From contig OZ038529.1 of the NCBI GenBank assembly GCA_964036665.1, forward strand, positions 1,178,001 through 1,242,000: DNA of 64,000 bases, given 5' to 3'. Each line of letters opens with the position of its first letter. Positions within the stretch are counted from its first letter, which is position 1. The translations under genes and the position numbers were made by a program. This document shows, one piece after another, positions 1 to 16,689 of this stretch. This DNA comes from Gordius sp. MW1. Its lineage: Eukaryota > Nematomorpha > Gordioida > Gordea > Gordiidae. The notes under the pieces are model-generated. The model was not told where the DNA came from and did no database searches. It saw nothing but the letters and a program-made list of their open reading frames with translations.

Positions 1-100
1 AGCCAGGATTGGATTCAGAAGGGGGCAATAGTGATTTAAGGTGAGATAAAATAATAATTTTTGAAATTCCTGCCGTGATTATATAGTATTTTATATAATT
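1..100. mobile_element. Poly-G MITE fragment cut by the window edge
   Basis: The first bases (AGCCAGGATTGG, then a G run, then GCAATAGTGATTTA) match the internal sequence of the complete poly-G MITE at 3032-3203. The terminal CATGGGCGT lies outside the window. The inner boundary near base 100 is approximate because similarity fades gradually. Confidence 0.6.
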
Positions 101-237
101 TATAGACTTAGAGAGAGTCCCTAGCTCGCCTAAGCATTAGAATAAACACAAAGCTGCTTTTTAGGAAAGAAAAATAGAATTAAGTCAATGATCTAAAGCC
201 ATTCTTAAAAAAATAAATGTCCAAGACCTTTAGTTAC

Positions 238-5728
<5,491 letters not shown>

Positions 5729-6794
5729 AAAATAAAAGGGATTTTTTAAAAATGTATAAATTAATATGACTTTCAAAACGTAGTGGATTATGTTCTAATG
5801 TCAGCTGGGAAACTAAACACAGTCCAGTCTTATTTCTAACCCAGTCACCTAGTTTTATATTAATCCTGGTTTAATTTAGTGGCTTACTTAATTATGCATT
5901 TGATAACACACATTAATTGGTTTCTATAGCCCATTATTCTAGACCAACCTTTATTAATTTTTTACCAGCAAACGATCGCCACATGCACATACATAGCGAA
6001 GGTAAGTTATGCTGACCAGACGCTCCAAACAATATAAAATGTAGTATATTTACCGTGCGTATTTTTTCAATAATTGTTTGTTAAGTTCTCTAGAGTCATA
6101 TAGAGATCACCAAAAATTTTTTTAACTTAAACCCTTTGATTCAAATAAATCTACTGATTTAGATACTTGTATATAGATGCTAGGCATAATAGTCATTTAC
6201 AATTATAATGCAAAGTCGTCCTAAGTTACGAGCTTGTCTTGTCTGGGTCTCTTAAACTAAATTTAGTCTTGTGATTACAAAAAAATCTCGCCTACTCTCG
6301 GCAAACAAAATACATCGGCGCTTTCGTCAAGATATCTCGACATGTCTCGACTTTAAAAGTTATAAATTTCTCAACATAACCTTTGTCTCTGATCTTAAAT
6401 TGGACATTTTTTATCCATATTTGAATTAATATATACATAAAAGAAATTGAAAAAATAAAAATCGCAAAGCATCATTTTTATTTGAAAACCTTTATAACAC
6501 AATCTTAAAGTGCTTGTCGTTAATAGCGCTTGTACACTACTTTACTCTAAAGTATATAGGTATTCCCAATTAATAGAAATAACAATTCTATGAAAAGGGC
6601 AGATTTTTTAAAATATCATTCCATTTGTATTAAAGACATCGTCTATTCCAAATATGACACATTAAATTATAAGTTTACTTAAATTTATATTAGTTACATA
6701 TTTGAAATACTGAAACCCTTAATTTGGATTGGCAAAAATAAGTAGAGGTTTTAAAAGATAATTTAAGAAAAGAGTATTAGCTCTCTGCTACAGC
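5729..6794. other. Upstream region of KDM1A-like gene; nothing recognised
   Basis: AT-rich sequence upstream of the KDM1A-like start. It should hold the promoter and any 5' UTR exon, but no TATA box, CpG-rich stretch or further coding exon could be supported by eye. No element termini were found. Confidence 0.4.
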
Positions 6795-8289
6795 TAGAGA
6801 CCTACACGGGTGACCCGAAACCCGACTCGACATTGGGAGGGTTCGGGTTAAAAACTTTGAAATGTCTTCGGGTCGGGTTTGGGTTTAAAATTTTAAAATG
6901 CTTTTGGGTCGTGTCGGTTCGGGTTTAAAATTTTAAAATTCTTTCGGGTCGGGTTGGGCTGGATTTGAAACTGTCGGGTCAAAGGTTATTAATCTTATTT
7001 ATTTTAATCTGATTGTTTTAATTTGGACGGAAATTTAAATTTGACTCGTGAAAGATAAAATATCTCAACAAAATAATATTTTTAAATTTTATTTAAATAG
7101 TGTGAAGTGGTAGTTTATTATTAATTAAAACTACATAAATATATATTCTTATACCAAAATGGTTCATTTGCAATACAAAAAGTTCAAATTAGTTGCGACC
7201 CGATATTGTAGATACCATCATATTTATACATCAATATAATAGATCATTTAAATAAATATAATAATTAAAATTTGTGGACCAATTAGTTTTATAAATCGCA
7301 CCTCAATTTGTCGATTAAATTTTACACACCGAAATTTTCCTTACTTTTAGTGATGCGGAAAAACCAAGATCTCGGTCTCGTCTCGTCACGAGTTGAGAAG
7401 AGTCGAGATGAGACGAGAATTTTTACCTTGAGACGAGACGAAACGAGATGCGAGATCTCGGCTGTAATTTTTATTTTTAACTATTTAGACTTAATTTAGC
7501 TAATTAAAAAATTTTATTTTATGAGATTTACATTCAGGGTATTAAATGAATTAATAAATTTAGCTAATTAAGATTTTTTATTTTATGAAATTTACATTTA
7601 GGATCTTAAGCAAATTAATATGATTTTGAAACGTTTGATACTATATTACTATCCGCTTCGTGCAAATTTAATTTGTAATATAATCTTATTAAGTAGACAA
7701 CATAGTATTAGTGGACCTTAGGGTATATGAACATTTAATTATGTATTCATTACTTATTTGTATAGCATTATTAAATATAGAGTTGTTAAATTGCTCGCGT
7801 TAGCAATGCTAACTATGTGCTTTGCTCGAGCACGCACACTAGCTGTTTAATATGCTAGTTTAGTTTAACACAATGAGTGCTAGCTATTCGGTGCAATAGT
7901 TTTACAATAGCATGTAAAAATAATTATTTTTAATAGCCAGAAAAGAAATATATATGCTATAATTTTTTTTAAAAGTCGAGACGAGACGAGAATTCTTGCC
8001 GAGACCGAGATTTTGACGAGACGAGATTTTGCGTTCGAGACCGAGACGAGATCGAAACACTACTTACTCTCGCGTCGGATACCATAATTTGGAACGCGTT
8101 CGAGAGAGATTCGGCTAAAAAAATTTAAACGCCTTCGGGTCGAGCCGGGTTCGGATTGAAAATTTTAATATAATTTCGGGTCCGTTTCGGGTTAAAAATT
8201 TTAAATGCTTTCGATCGGGTCGGGTTGAAAATTTTACAAAAATTTAGAGTCGGGTTCGGGTCGAAAAAAAGTGACTTCGCAGTTCTCTA
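6795..8289. mobile_element. hAT-like element with GGGTCGGG-rich arms, host of a nested MITE
   Basis: Ends TAGAGACCTACACGGGTGAC and, inverted, TAGAGAACTGCGAAGTCAC fit the hAT terminal pattern (YARNG). Arms at 6811-6980 and 8095-8280 repeat GGGTCGGGTT / AACCCGACCC units separated by AAATTTTAAA. Flanks GCTACAGC (6787-6794) and ACTACAAC (8290-8297) match at six of eight bases, consistent with an aged duplication. The middle is occupied by the MITE at 7348-8062. No transposase recognised. Confidence 0.65.
7348..8062. mobile_element. hAT-like MITE with CTCGTCTCG arms (CTCG family)
   Basis: Ends TAGTGATGCGG and, inverted, TAGTGTTTCGATCTCGTCTC fit the hAT YARNG consensus. Both arms are dense in CTCGTCTCG / CGAGACGAG repeats. 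Flanks CTTACTTT (7340-7347) and CTTACTCT (8063-8070) match at seven of eight bases. The element sits within the hAT element 6795-8289. The short ORF at its left end is only read through the CTCG repeats and is not a gene. Confidence 0.8.
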
Positions 8290-8511
8290 ACTACAACTAT
8301 AATCAATTCCTAAAGACGTTATTGTATGTTAAACCACGACATTCATAATATGCACACATTACAAAGTGCAATAAAACCAATAATAATGGCATTGTTACTG
8401 GGATAGAAACATAAGATTTATAAGGTTTTATAGAAATTGCACATATATAATTTAATTTTATTATAAATACTTTTATAATCTAAAAGTAAGTGATTCTTTA
8501 ATAGTGTAAGT

Positions 8512-8966
8512 GGTGATGGGAAAAACCCGATAAAAATCTCGTAACGACAATTTGGAAAAGTGACCCAAGATCGAGACGAGAATTTTGATGTATAGACGAA
8601 ACGATACTGATATTAAAAAACACCTAAGTGTAGTAAATATTATATATTTTTGCAAAAAACGAAAAATTTAGCAATTCATTTACCTAAGTATGGATGGCTC
8701 TTAGGGTATGAGAATCATTTAATTATATATTTATCACTACAAATTTTAGACCTAAAATGAGTTCTGATGGAGTAGTAAATATTACTAAAATTTTAATTCG
8801 CAATTTCTCATCCTGGATTATGCGGTAATTATAAATTGGTGTTCCATTAGTTTGAATAATTTATACAAGTTAAGTTAAGGTGGCTCAAAATTTTTTAAGC
8901 ATCTTAGCGTCATTTGTGCCAACCTAACAATTTCAAAAGTACATTTGAGTATTCGATGACACCGTA
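8512..8966. mobile_element. Fragment of CTCG-family element
   Basis: Sequence with weak CTCG repeats (8512-8600) followed by about 350 bp that closely matches the interior of the large CTCG element at 41455-41640 and 42870-43040, including the GACACCGTAATA end. It is interrupted at 8969 by a poly-G MITE fragment. No complete right end is visible. Confidence 0.6.
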
Positions 8967-8968
8967 AT

Positions 8969-9110
8969 ACATGGGCGTAGCCAGGGTTGGACTACGAGGG
9001 GCCATAATAATTTATGGAGGGGAAAAATGATAATTATTTGAAATTGTAGCCATATTTTATTAAATTCTATAGGATTTTTGGATTTAGAGGGTGGCAGCCG
9101 TTCCTTCCAA
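8969..9110. mobile_element. Truncated poly-G MITE
   Basis: Begins CATGGGCGTAGCCAGGGTTGG and follows the 3032-3203 copy (GCCATAATAATTTATGGAGG, then ATTTTTGGATTTAGAGGG), but lacks the right inverted end. Inserted at the edge of the CTCG fragment. Confidence 0.6.
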
Positions 9111-9479
9111 AGGCAAGCATGGAATTGGAAGTGGATAGTGTACCCGCACTCTATACCCTTCTATACATAATTAAAACACATCTTTAAGTCATTTCCATCT
9201 TCTACACATACTGATGATCATGTTGTCTTAGAGATCTAAAAATTCAAATCAAAGTCAAAAGTATGTTAATTTTATAATTTGGCATCTATATTTATCAGAA
9301 ACATTTAGATAAAAATGCAAGATGAACCTAACTTCACTTACACTAGTCATCCACCGGTAAGCAATCCATTTTAGGTGTGCAACTCAAAGAAATCATATAT
9401 AGGTGAGGAACTTGCTGATGCATATATAGATATTATTTGGGAGGACGATGTCACAGAAAAGGTTAAAGACTCTAACAAA

Positions 9480-9720
9480 AACACCTATATATCTCGGATT
9501 AAATTTAAAACCTGAGGATGTTCAGTTAGATGTGATTTTATGGTGGAAGAAACATCAACATGTGCTACTTAATTTAACGAAATTAGATATAAATTTTTTG
9601 TCATTTTCATCTACCAGCGCACTTCAATAATGTAAATCGTTTTATTGATAAGCGAATGACCAGATTATTGCATGATAAAATAGATAGCCTTTTATTAATA
9701 TTACTTCTTCTTCTCTCTAT
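9480..9720 (+). pseudogene. hAT transposase C-terminal (dimerisation) remnant
   Basis: Translation gives PEDVQLDVILWWKKHQ followed by LTKLDINFLSFSSTSA, which matches the hAT dimerisation signature (D-x-LxWWK, then fLs..atSa..ER.FS). After a frame change, VNRFIDKRMTRLLHDKIDSL resembles the family tail. Stops and frame changes show decay. No terminal repeats could be assigned. Confidence 0.6.
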
Positions 9721-10010
9721 GACTGTTTATCACCTAGTCTGGGGGTCAGTCCTTTCAACATTAATTTTCATTTGTCTCTATATTTATATCCATCTTTATT
9801 TATCTTGTGCATTTTCATATCGTGCTTAATTTACTGATTCTACGTAAGCTTGGGTCTTCCTCTCTTTCGTTTTCCTGCAAAATTTATCTTTACAATTTTA
9901 TTTCCGGCGTAGCTATCGTCCCTTCTTTCGACATGGTCATACCATCTTAGTTTGTTTGGTACGAGCTTTGTTTTAATAGATGTTTTACCCAAATTTATTC
10001 TTATTTCTGT
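9690..10010 (-). pseudogene. Decayed LINE ORF2 C-terminal tail
   Basis: Minus-strand translation includes KLRWYDHVERRDDSYAGN, then GKRKRGRPKLT. The LRW-GHV-RRD ... GKRKRGRPK pattern is typical of the region downstream of the reverse transcriptase in many animal LINEs. Stop codons and frame breaks follow. The element's ends and clade cannot be assigned. Confidence 0.55.
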
Positions 10011-10955
10011 CCTTCATTTATGTTCCTCTCTGCTTACTCCTTTTTAAGTTTTAGGACAAGGGATGTGGAAAGGGGTATCACTTTTATATATTCGGGATCA
10101 CCTTTACGTTTTCGGAGGGAGGCTGTGGGAAGGGGGAGTATCTCTTTTGCGTCTTATTTTATCGGAGTGGGGTCTGTAAGAAAGGGGATGGTTACCTTTG
10201 TTAGGACTGAAAATTGGGGTACTATAGGACTTAATAGCGTTTGCCTCTTTGATATTTTCCCTCTTGAAACTTTGCTTTTCACACTTTATTCGTTCCAAAT
10301 ATGATACAGGATTACGATCGATAATATTATAAGTTTCGAGACGACAGATATATATATGGCGTTACGGGGGGGGGAGAGAATTCGGCGAACAATTATAACA
10401 ATGGTGAATACAAAACTCTCTAAGGTGCGGGAGGTATACCTTTAGACAAGGATAAGGTCTTGGGGGAATTATTCGTATATTACTAGGTTTCTACGTGAAA
10501 GAGTTGGGTATGGTGTATTCTGGGAACTAATTATAGGGAGAAGTTCGGGGAAAAACTAGGTTCTGATTTTTATTGATTATCCCGGGCTTTTATACCCTTT
10601 TCTTCTCTTGCTCGGCTTTTATCCTTGAAATTTATTTCGCTTCTTTGACCTATTTTTTCGCGCCAACTTTTAATGGGTGGCCCTTCACTTTCCAGGATTT
10701 TGGAATCTTCTGATGACAGTTTTCGTTCTCTGCTACGCTTCTCGGGCCATTTCTTTATTTATACCCTGTCGATCCCATATATTCGCTGCATCCTTGCTTT
10801 ATTCCCATACCAACTTTTTATTTATTGCCTGCCAAATTTCAGACTAGGATTTCGGTAACCTTCTTACGACCGCCCACTTTTCGGAGCCAATTATTGATCT
10901 AGGGCCCGCTGTTTCCTCGTATCTCGTGCGCATTCTATATAAGGATCGTTTCATG
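10011..10955. other. Anonymous region with higher GC than its surroundings
   Basis: About 950 bp with clearly more G and C than flanking DNA, TTTTCGGGATC-like motifs and short overlapping ORFs on both strands that match no family I recognise. It abuts the LINE tail and ends at the target duplication of the palindromic hAT element. It may be further sequence of a degraded retroelement, but nothing proves it. Confidence 0.35.
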
Positions 10956-11429
10956 GTATACATTAGTGTTGTAAAAACGGCTGGCTGGTTTTTCCCAGCG
11001 TATTGCTAAGCTTAGTTGTTGGCGTTTTTTTTCACCCAACCTTTTCAGTGTTAGGTGAATTTTCTTGGGAGGGCTTTGGCGTTTGGCGTTTTCGTAAAAA
11101 ACACCCAAAGCGTTTTGGGTGTTTTTTTTGGGGCACCTTTGGCGTTTAGGTTTGGGTGTATTAAAGAGCTAAAGGGTTTGGGTGGATAATATTATTAACC
11201 TTTTGGTTTGGTTTTGGTCGTTTTGGGTTGGGCATGCAAATATATCAATTTGTTTATCATATTTGTGTATTTAGATTTAGGTAATGAACTTTTAATTTAA
11301 GAAAATAAAAATAAATGTATCATGACGTCACAATCTAGAAATTCAGTAAATTATAATTAATTATTATGCATTATAGAAGTAGGTAGTAAATTAATATGTT
11401 TTATTTATGAAAAAAATTTGTGAAGATTT

Positions 11430-11745
11430 GCCCCCCCCCCTTATTTTTTACCCTCTTTCTCACCTGGGGAGGAACGGCGGGCAGGTGGGGTGTTTGCCCC
11501 CTCCCCCCCTAATTTTTTACCCTCTTTCTGATGCGAGGGAGATGGGGCTGGCAGGGGGGTGTTTTACACCTCCTTTAATTTTTTACCCTCTTTCTGATGC
11601 GGGGGAGAGGGGGGGGCATGGGGGGTGTTTTGTCCCCACCCCCTTATTTTTTACCCTCTTTCTGATGCCGGGGAGAGGGGGGGGGTGAATCGCCCCTCTT
11701 CTTATTTTTTACTCTCTTTCTCACCCGGGGGGGGGGACCGGAAAG
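11430..11745. repeat. Left minisatellite arm (about 5 copies)
   Basis: About five copies of a 60-70 bp unit containing TTTTTTACCCTCTTTCTGATG and long C and G runs. They are in inverted orientation relative to the larger array at 12990-14570. The apparent Pro/Phe-rich ORF across it is a repeat artefact. Confidence 0.8.
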
Positions 11746-12989
11746 CCCTTTTTAACCCTTTCAAAATATTTTTGTGAATTTTTGCGGTCACGGTGGTGAC
11801 AAATGTCATAATCAACATTTTCTATTGAAATTAATATTTTTTTTTGAAAATAGACTTCTTATATTTATGTTCTACTATTATAAAAAATATTTTTGTGGAG
11901 ATTTGCGGTCACAGTGGAGACAAATGTCTTAATCAACATTTTCTATTAAAATTTATTTTTTTTTTGAAAATTGACTTATTATATGACAAAGATTTTCTAA
12001 AATTCGAAAATATATTTTTGAAGATTTGCGGTCAACAATTGTCTTAATATACCATATCAATTAAAATAAATTTTTTAATTTAACTTCATTTAAGAATAAG
12101 ATGTATTATTAAATATAATATTAATATGAAATTTTACCAATTTAAAAAAATTTGCCATCATGGGTAAGTAAGTTTTACTATTTAAGTTATCTGGGCATTT
12201 AATGGAAAAACTTAAGGTATTTCCAAAAAGCATATCATGCTATTGACTTAGACCTCGCGTTTACAATGCTTATAAGGATCATAAAAAAACGGACTTTTCT
12301 GAGTAACAAAAATGAGTTAAGCATCTTAATTTAAATTGTTGCTTATTATTTAATAAGAAACTTAAATTTCTAATTGCTTATGACTTAATTAGTAGTTGAC
12401 ATAATAAAAAAAAGTTTAATTTTCATTAATTTTATTTATAATAATATGATTTGCAACTTCTACATACCTTGATATGTTACGTTAAAAAAGAAATGAATGT
12501 AAAATGATGTAATAAAGAGCCTAGCCAGCCCACGCCACACCATGCCTTGTTGTGCCATGATTTTTTTATATATTTAGTTTAGTACTTATCTTAAATCTGA
12601 TAGGTTGCGCATGCATTGCAACGAGAAAGGGAGAGAGAGGGTGGATTAGTACATGAACATGTACATGATACATGGGAGTGGTGATATGTCGAGTCGCGCG
12701 GGATGCCGTTCTCTCATATTGAAAATATAGTTTAAATATAAAATAAAAGGGATATTATATAATTAATAAGTCTTTATCTTTTACAAGAGGCGAGGAATTC
12801 AAAATATATTTAAATTAAATTTTGTGATTAAAATTGCTATTGCCGGGAATATTTAAATGGGGGTCTGTTAGCTGTCATTAATTTAGAATGAATTAAAATA
12901 TTAATTTTTAATTGAAGGATTGAATTCAAAATCTGCTCTCGAATGGCCAGATAAATCTCACTTTATAATCGGTTTCTATTTATTGAAAA

Positions 12990-14570
12990 CACCCCACCTG
13001 CACCCCTCTCCCCCGCATCAGAAAGAGGGTAAAAAATTAGGGGGGGGGGAGGGGGCAAAACACCCCCTGCCCCCCTTCTCCCTCGCATCAGAAAGAGGGT
13101 AAAAAATTGGGGGGGGGCAAATAATCCCCCATGCCCCCCCTCTCACCCGCATTAGAAAAAGGGTAAAAAAGGGGGGGGGGGCAAAACACCCCCATGCCCC
13201 CCCTCTCCCCCACATTAGAAAGAGGATAAAAAATAAGGGGGGGGGCAAAACACCCCCCATGCTTCCCTCTCGCCCGCATTAAAAGAGGGTAAAAAATTAG
13301 GGGGGGGGGGGCAAAACACCCCCCATGCCCCCCTCTCCCCCGCATTAGAAAGAGGATAAAAAATTAGGGGGGGGGGCAAAACACCCCTTGCCCCCCCCTC
13401 TCCCTCGCATCAGAAAGAGGGTAAAAAATTAGGGTGGGGGGCAAAACACCCCCCATGCCCCCCTCTCCCCCACATCAGAAAGAGGGTAAAAAATTAGTGC
13501 CCCCCCCTCTCCCCCGCATTAAAAAGAGGATAAAAAATTAGGGGGGGGGGCAAAACACCCCTTGCCCCCCCCCCTCTCCCTCGCATCAGAAAGAGGGTAA
13601 AAAATTAGGGGGGGGGGCAAAACACCCCCCATGCCCCCCTCTCCCCCACATCAGAAAGAGGGTAAAAAATTAGGGGGGGGGCAAAACACCCCCCATGCCC
13701 CCCTCTCCCCCACATCAGAAAGAGGGTAAAAAATTAGGGGGGGGGGGCAAAACACCCCCCTCTCCCCCGCATCAGAAAGAGGGTAAAAAATTAGGGGGGG
13801 GGGGCAAAACACCCCCCATGCCCCCCCCCCCTCCCCGCATTAGAAAGAGTATAAAAAATTAGGGGGGGGGGGCAAAACACTCCTTGCCCCTCTCTCCCTC
13901 GCATCAGAAAGAGGGTAAAAATGGGGGGGGGGCAAAACACCCCCCATGCCCCCCTCTCCCCCACATCAGAAAGAGGGTAAAAAATTAGGGGGGGGGGCAA
14001 AACACCCCCATGCTTCCCTCTCCCCCGCATTAAAAAGAGGGTAAAAAACTAGGGGGGGGGGGCAAAACACCCCCCCCCCCCCCACCATGCCCCCCTCTCC
14101 CCCGCATTAGAAAGAGGATAAAAAATTAGGGGGGGGGGGCAAAACACCCCCTGCCCCCCCTCTCCCTCGCATCAGAAAGAGGGTAAAAAATTGGGGGGGG
14201 GGGGGGCAAAACACCCCCCATGCCCCCCCCCCCTCCCCGCATTAGAAAGAGTATAAAAAATTAGGGGGGGCAAAACACCCCCTATGCCCCCCCTCTCCCC
14301 CACATCAGAAAGAGGGTAAAAAATTAGGGGGGGGGGCAAAACACCCCCCATGCCCCCCTCTCCCCCACATCAGAAAGAGGGTAAAAAATTAAGGGGGGGG
14401 CAAAACACCCCCCATGCCCCCCCCCCTCTCCCCCGCATCAGAAAGAGGGTAAAAAATTAGGGGGGGGGGCAAAACACCCCCCTCTCCCCATCAGAAAGAG
14501 GGTAAAAAATTAGGGGGGGGGGGCAAACACCCCACCTGCCCGCCGTTCCTCCCCAGGTGAGAAAGAGGGT
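12990..14570. repeat. Right minisatellite array (about 25 copies of a 60-70 bp unit)
   Basis: Each unit reads roughly CATCAGAAAGAGGGTAAAAA, then TTAG, a G run, GCAAAACACCCCCCATG and a C run. About 25 AGAAAGAG landmarks were counted by eye. Unit length varies mainly through homopolymer lengths. Gly/Pro-rich ORFs on both strands come from the repeat. Homopolymer length and copy number are the least reliable parts of this assembly. Confidence 0.85.
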
Positions 14571-15054
14571 AAAAAATAAGGGGGGCGGCAAATCTTCACA
14601 AATTTTTTTCATAAATAAAACATATTAATTTACTACCTACTTCTATAATGCATAATAATTAATTATAATTTACTGAATTTACTAGATTGTGACGTCATGA
14701 TACATTTATTTTTATTTTCTTAAATTAAAAGTTCATTACCTAAATCTAAATACACAAATATGATAAACAAATCGATATATTTGCATGCCCAACCCAAAAC
14801 GACCAAAACTAAACCAAAAGGTTAATAATATTATCCACCCAAACCCTTTAGCTCTTTAATACACCCAAACCTAAACGCCAAAGGTGCCCCAAAAAAAACA
14901 CCCAAAACGCTTTGGGTGTTTTTTACAAAAACGCCAAACGCCAAAGCCCTCCCAAGAAAATTCACCTAACACTGAAAAGGTTGGGTGAAAAAAAACGCCA
15001 ACGCTTGCAGGCAACCAATAGAAACCCTTGGTTTTTTACAACACTAGTATACAT

Positions 15055-16685
15055 GATACTCCTAGCATTCATTTTAGCATTTTCATCTCGGACGCAAGGC
15101 GTTGCCCTTTCTTCTTACGTATAGCCAATGATACCGATCTATAGGACCATTGGCTGTATGATGGACTTATACAGTGTACCTTTTGGTCTTCTTGGGATGT
15201 TTTTGTCTTTACACGACAATATAATTATTTTTTAAGAAAACCCATTTTATATGCTCTAGCTTAGTTGAATCATGTTCAAAATAACGACAGTTCAAAATAC
15301 TGACAGCCTAACAAATTAGACATTAAATCTTAAATCAAAATTAGCAAAAAATATATGAACATATGTTTAAAAAAATCTATGTATATAATACTATAAAGAA
15401 TTATATATAAACAATTACTACATATTTAATATAACATTAAACACTAAATTATATAATTAATAAATACAAATTATTTGGTATAAGGTGGTATGTATAAAAT
15501 AAAATATATGTAATTATTTAAAAGCAATTCATACATACTAAATACATTAAATACTAAATTATATAATTAACTGATATACGTTTGTTTGGTATAAGGTGGT
15601 GTATAATTAAGCAATATATAAAAAATTTAAGTATTATATAAAGGATATCATCCCCGTGCTATCCCATGCCTCTAGATTCTTTTTTAAAAGTTGATTAATG
15701 GAATCTTTAGAACGTTAAGTGATATAGTTACAGAGTATAATCTCAGCAAGTAAACATATGAGAAATTTGTAAAAGTTTTTTTGTACTTTAATAGAAATAT
15801 ATTAAATTTTAAAAGGGCAATCTCTTTAGCCATTAGATTAAATAGAAATTATTCATACAATTTATGATGCTATATAACTTAATTTAGATCCTATAAGATT
15901 GTAAAGGGATCATTGTTAAATATGATTAGTATCAATGTGCATGTGATTAGATAAGCTTTTGTATTAAGTTTTTGCTATTATTATAAGGCAAATTTATTTA
16001 AACTAAATCACTAACTATTTTATTTTATTTTTATCTACCTCAACTAATGTTTACTTATACTTATTGATGTTCTGTTATATTGATATATAAGATGATTGAT
16101 GGATGAAACTCTTACCCCAATTTTTACATTTAATGCTTACCAAAGAGCCTAGCAAAAAAATGCCTTAAAATCTTGTTCTTGTTTTAAAAAGATCTAATTA
16201 CAAAATGTTATAGCAGGTTATGAAAATCTGGTAGCTATCAATAACTTTTTTAGGAATGTGAAAATTTTTATATTTTACCAAACTTAATTTCAAGAAATAT
16301 CAATAATATACTTATTATCATATAGAATTTAAGTTAGACCCACATTATAAAAATTTTGTTTTGGAAAATATTACATGTATATTTCTGATAACATTTTATG
16401 GAATTTGTTGAATTTATGGTTATAAAATTGTAAATAATGAGTAATCTATCAATGAGTAAAAGATTGGTTAAACTTTCATTCATTTAATCTATATCTAGCA
16501 TAGGCTTTTATTTGATAAAATTAAGCTCTAACAATTAGCAGATAACAATATTTTAGCTTTGTTTTATAATCTAATTTTATAGTTTTAAGAGTTTATACAT
16601 TATGGTAAATATTATTAAAGCTTAGCAACTTAATACACAAAAATTCTAAATTAATGAACTCATTATACTATGTTTATTAAGTTAC
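15055..16685. other. AT-rich intergenic DNA with short duplications
   Basis: No gene recognised. A block of about 70 bp containing AACATTAAACACTAAATTAT and TTGGTATAAGGTGGT occurs twice (about 15420-15490 and 15540-15605). The stretch 16440-16600 matches the repeats at 19.9-20.4 kb. Confidence 0.5.
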
Positions 16686-16689
16686 TTAA

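Larger units (their letters stand above)
10964..15046. mobile_element. 4.1-kb palindromic hAT-like element carrying a minisatellite
   Basis: Ends TAGTGTTGTAAAAACGG and, inverted, TAGTGTTGTAAAAAACC fit the hAT pattern. The flanks are the exact 8-bp duplication GTATACAT (10956-10963 and 15047-15054). The outer arms (about 10964-11435 and 14575-15046) are near-identical inverted repeats of roughly 470 bp that include TTTGGCGTTT motifs. Inside the arms lie C/G-rich minisatellite copies in opposite orientation (about 5 on the left, about 25 on the right). The core 11760-12050 holds about three direct repeats of roughly 110 bp, each with ATTTGCGGTCA. No transposase was recognised, so it is non-autonomous. 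Confidence 0.85.

Noticed and set aside
13018-14030. Gly/Pro/Phe-rich ORFs on both strands in the 13-14 kb region
   Set aside because: They are read-through of the C/G-rich minisatellite; sequence changes frame with each homopolymer run and has no domain.
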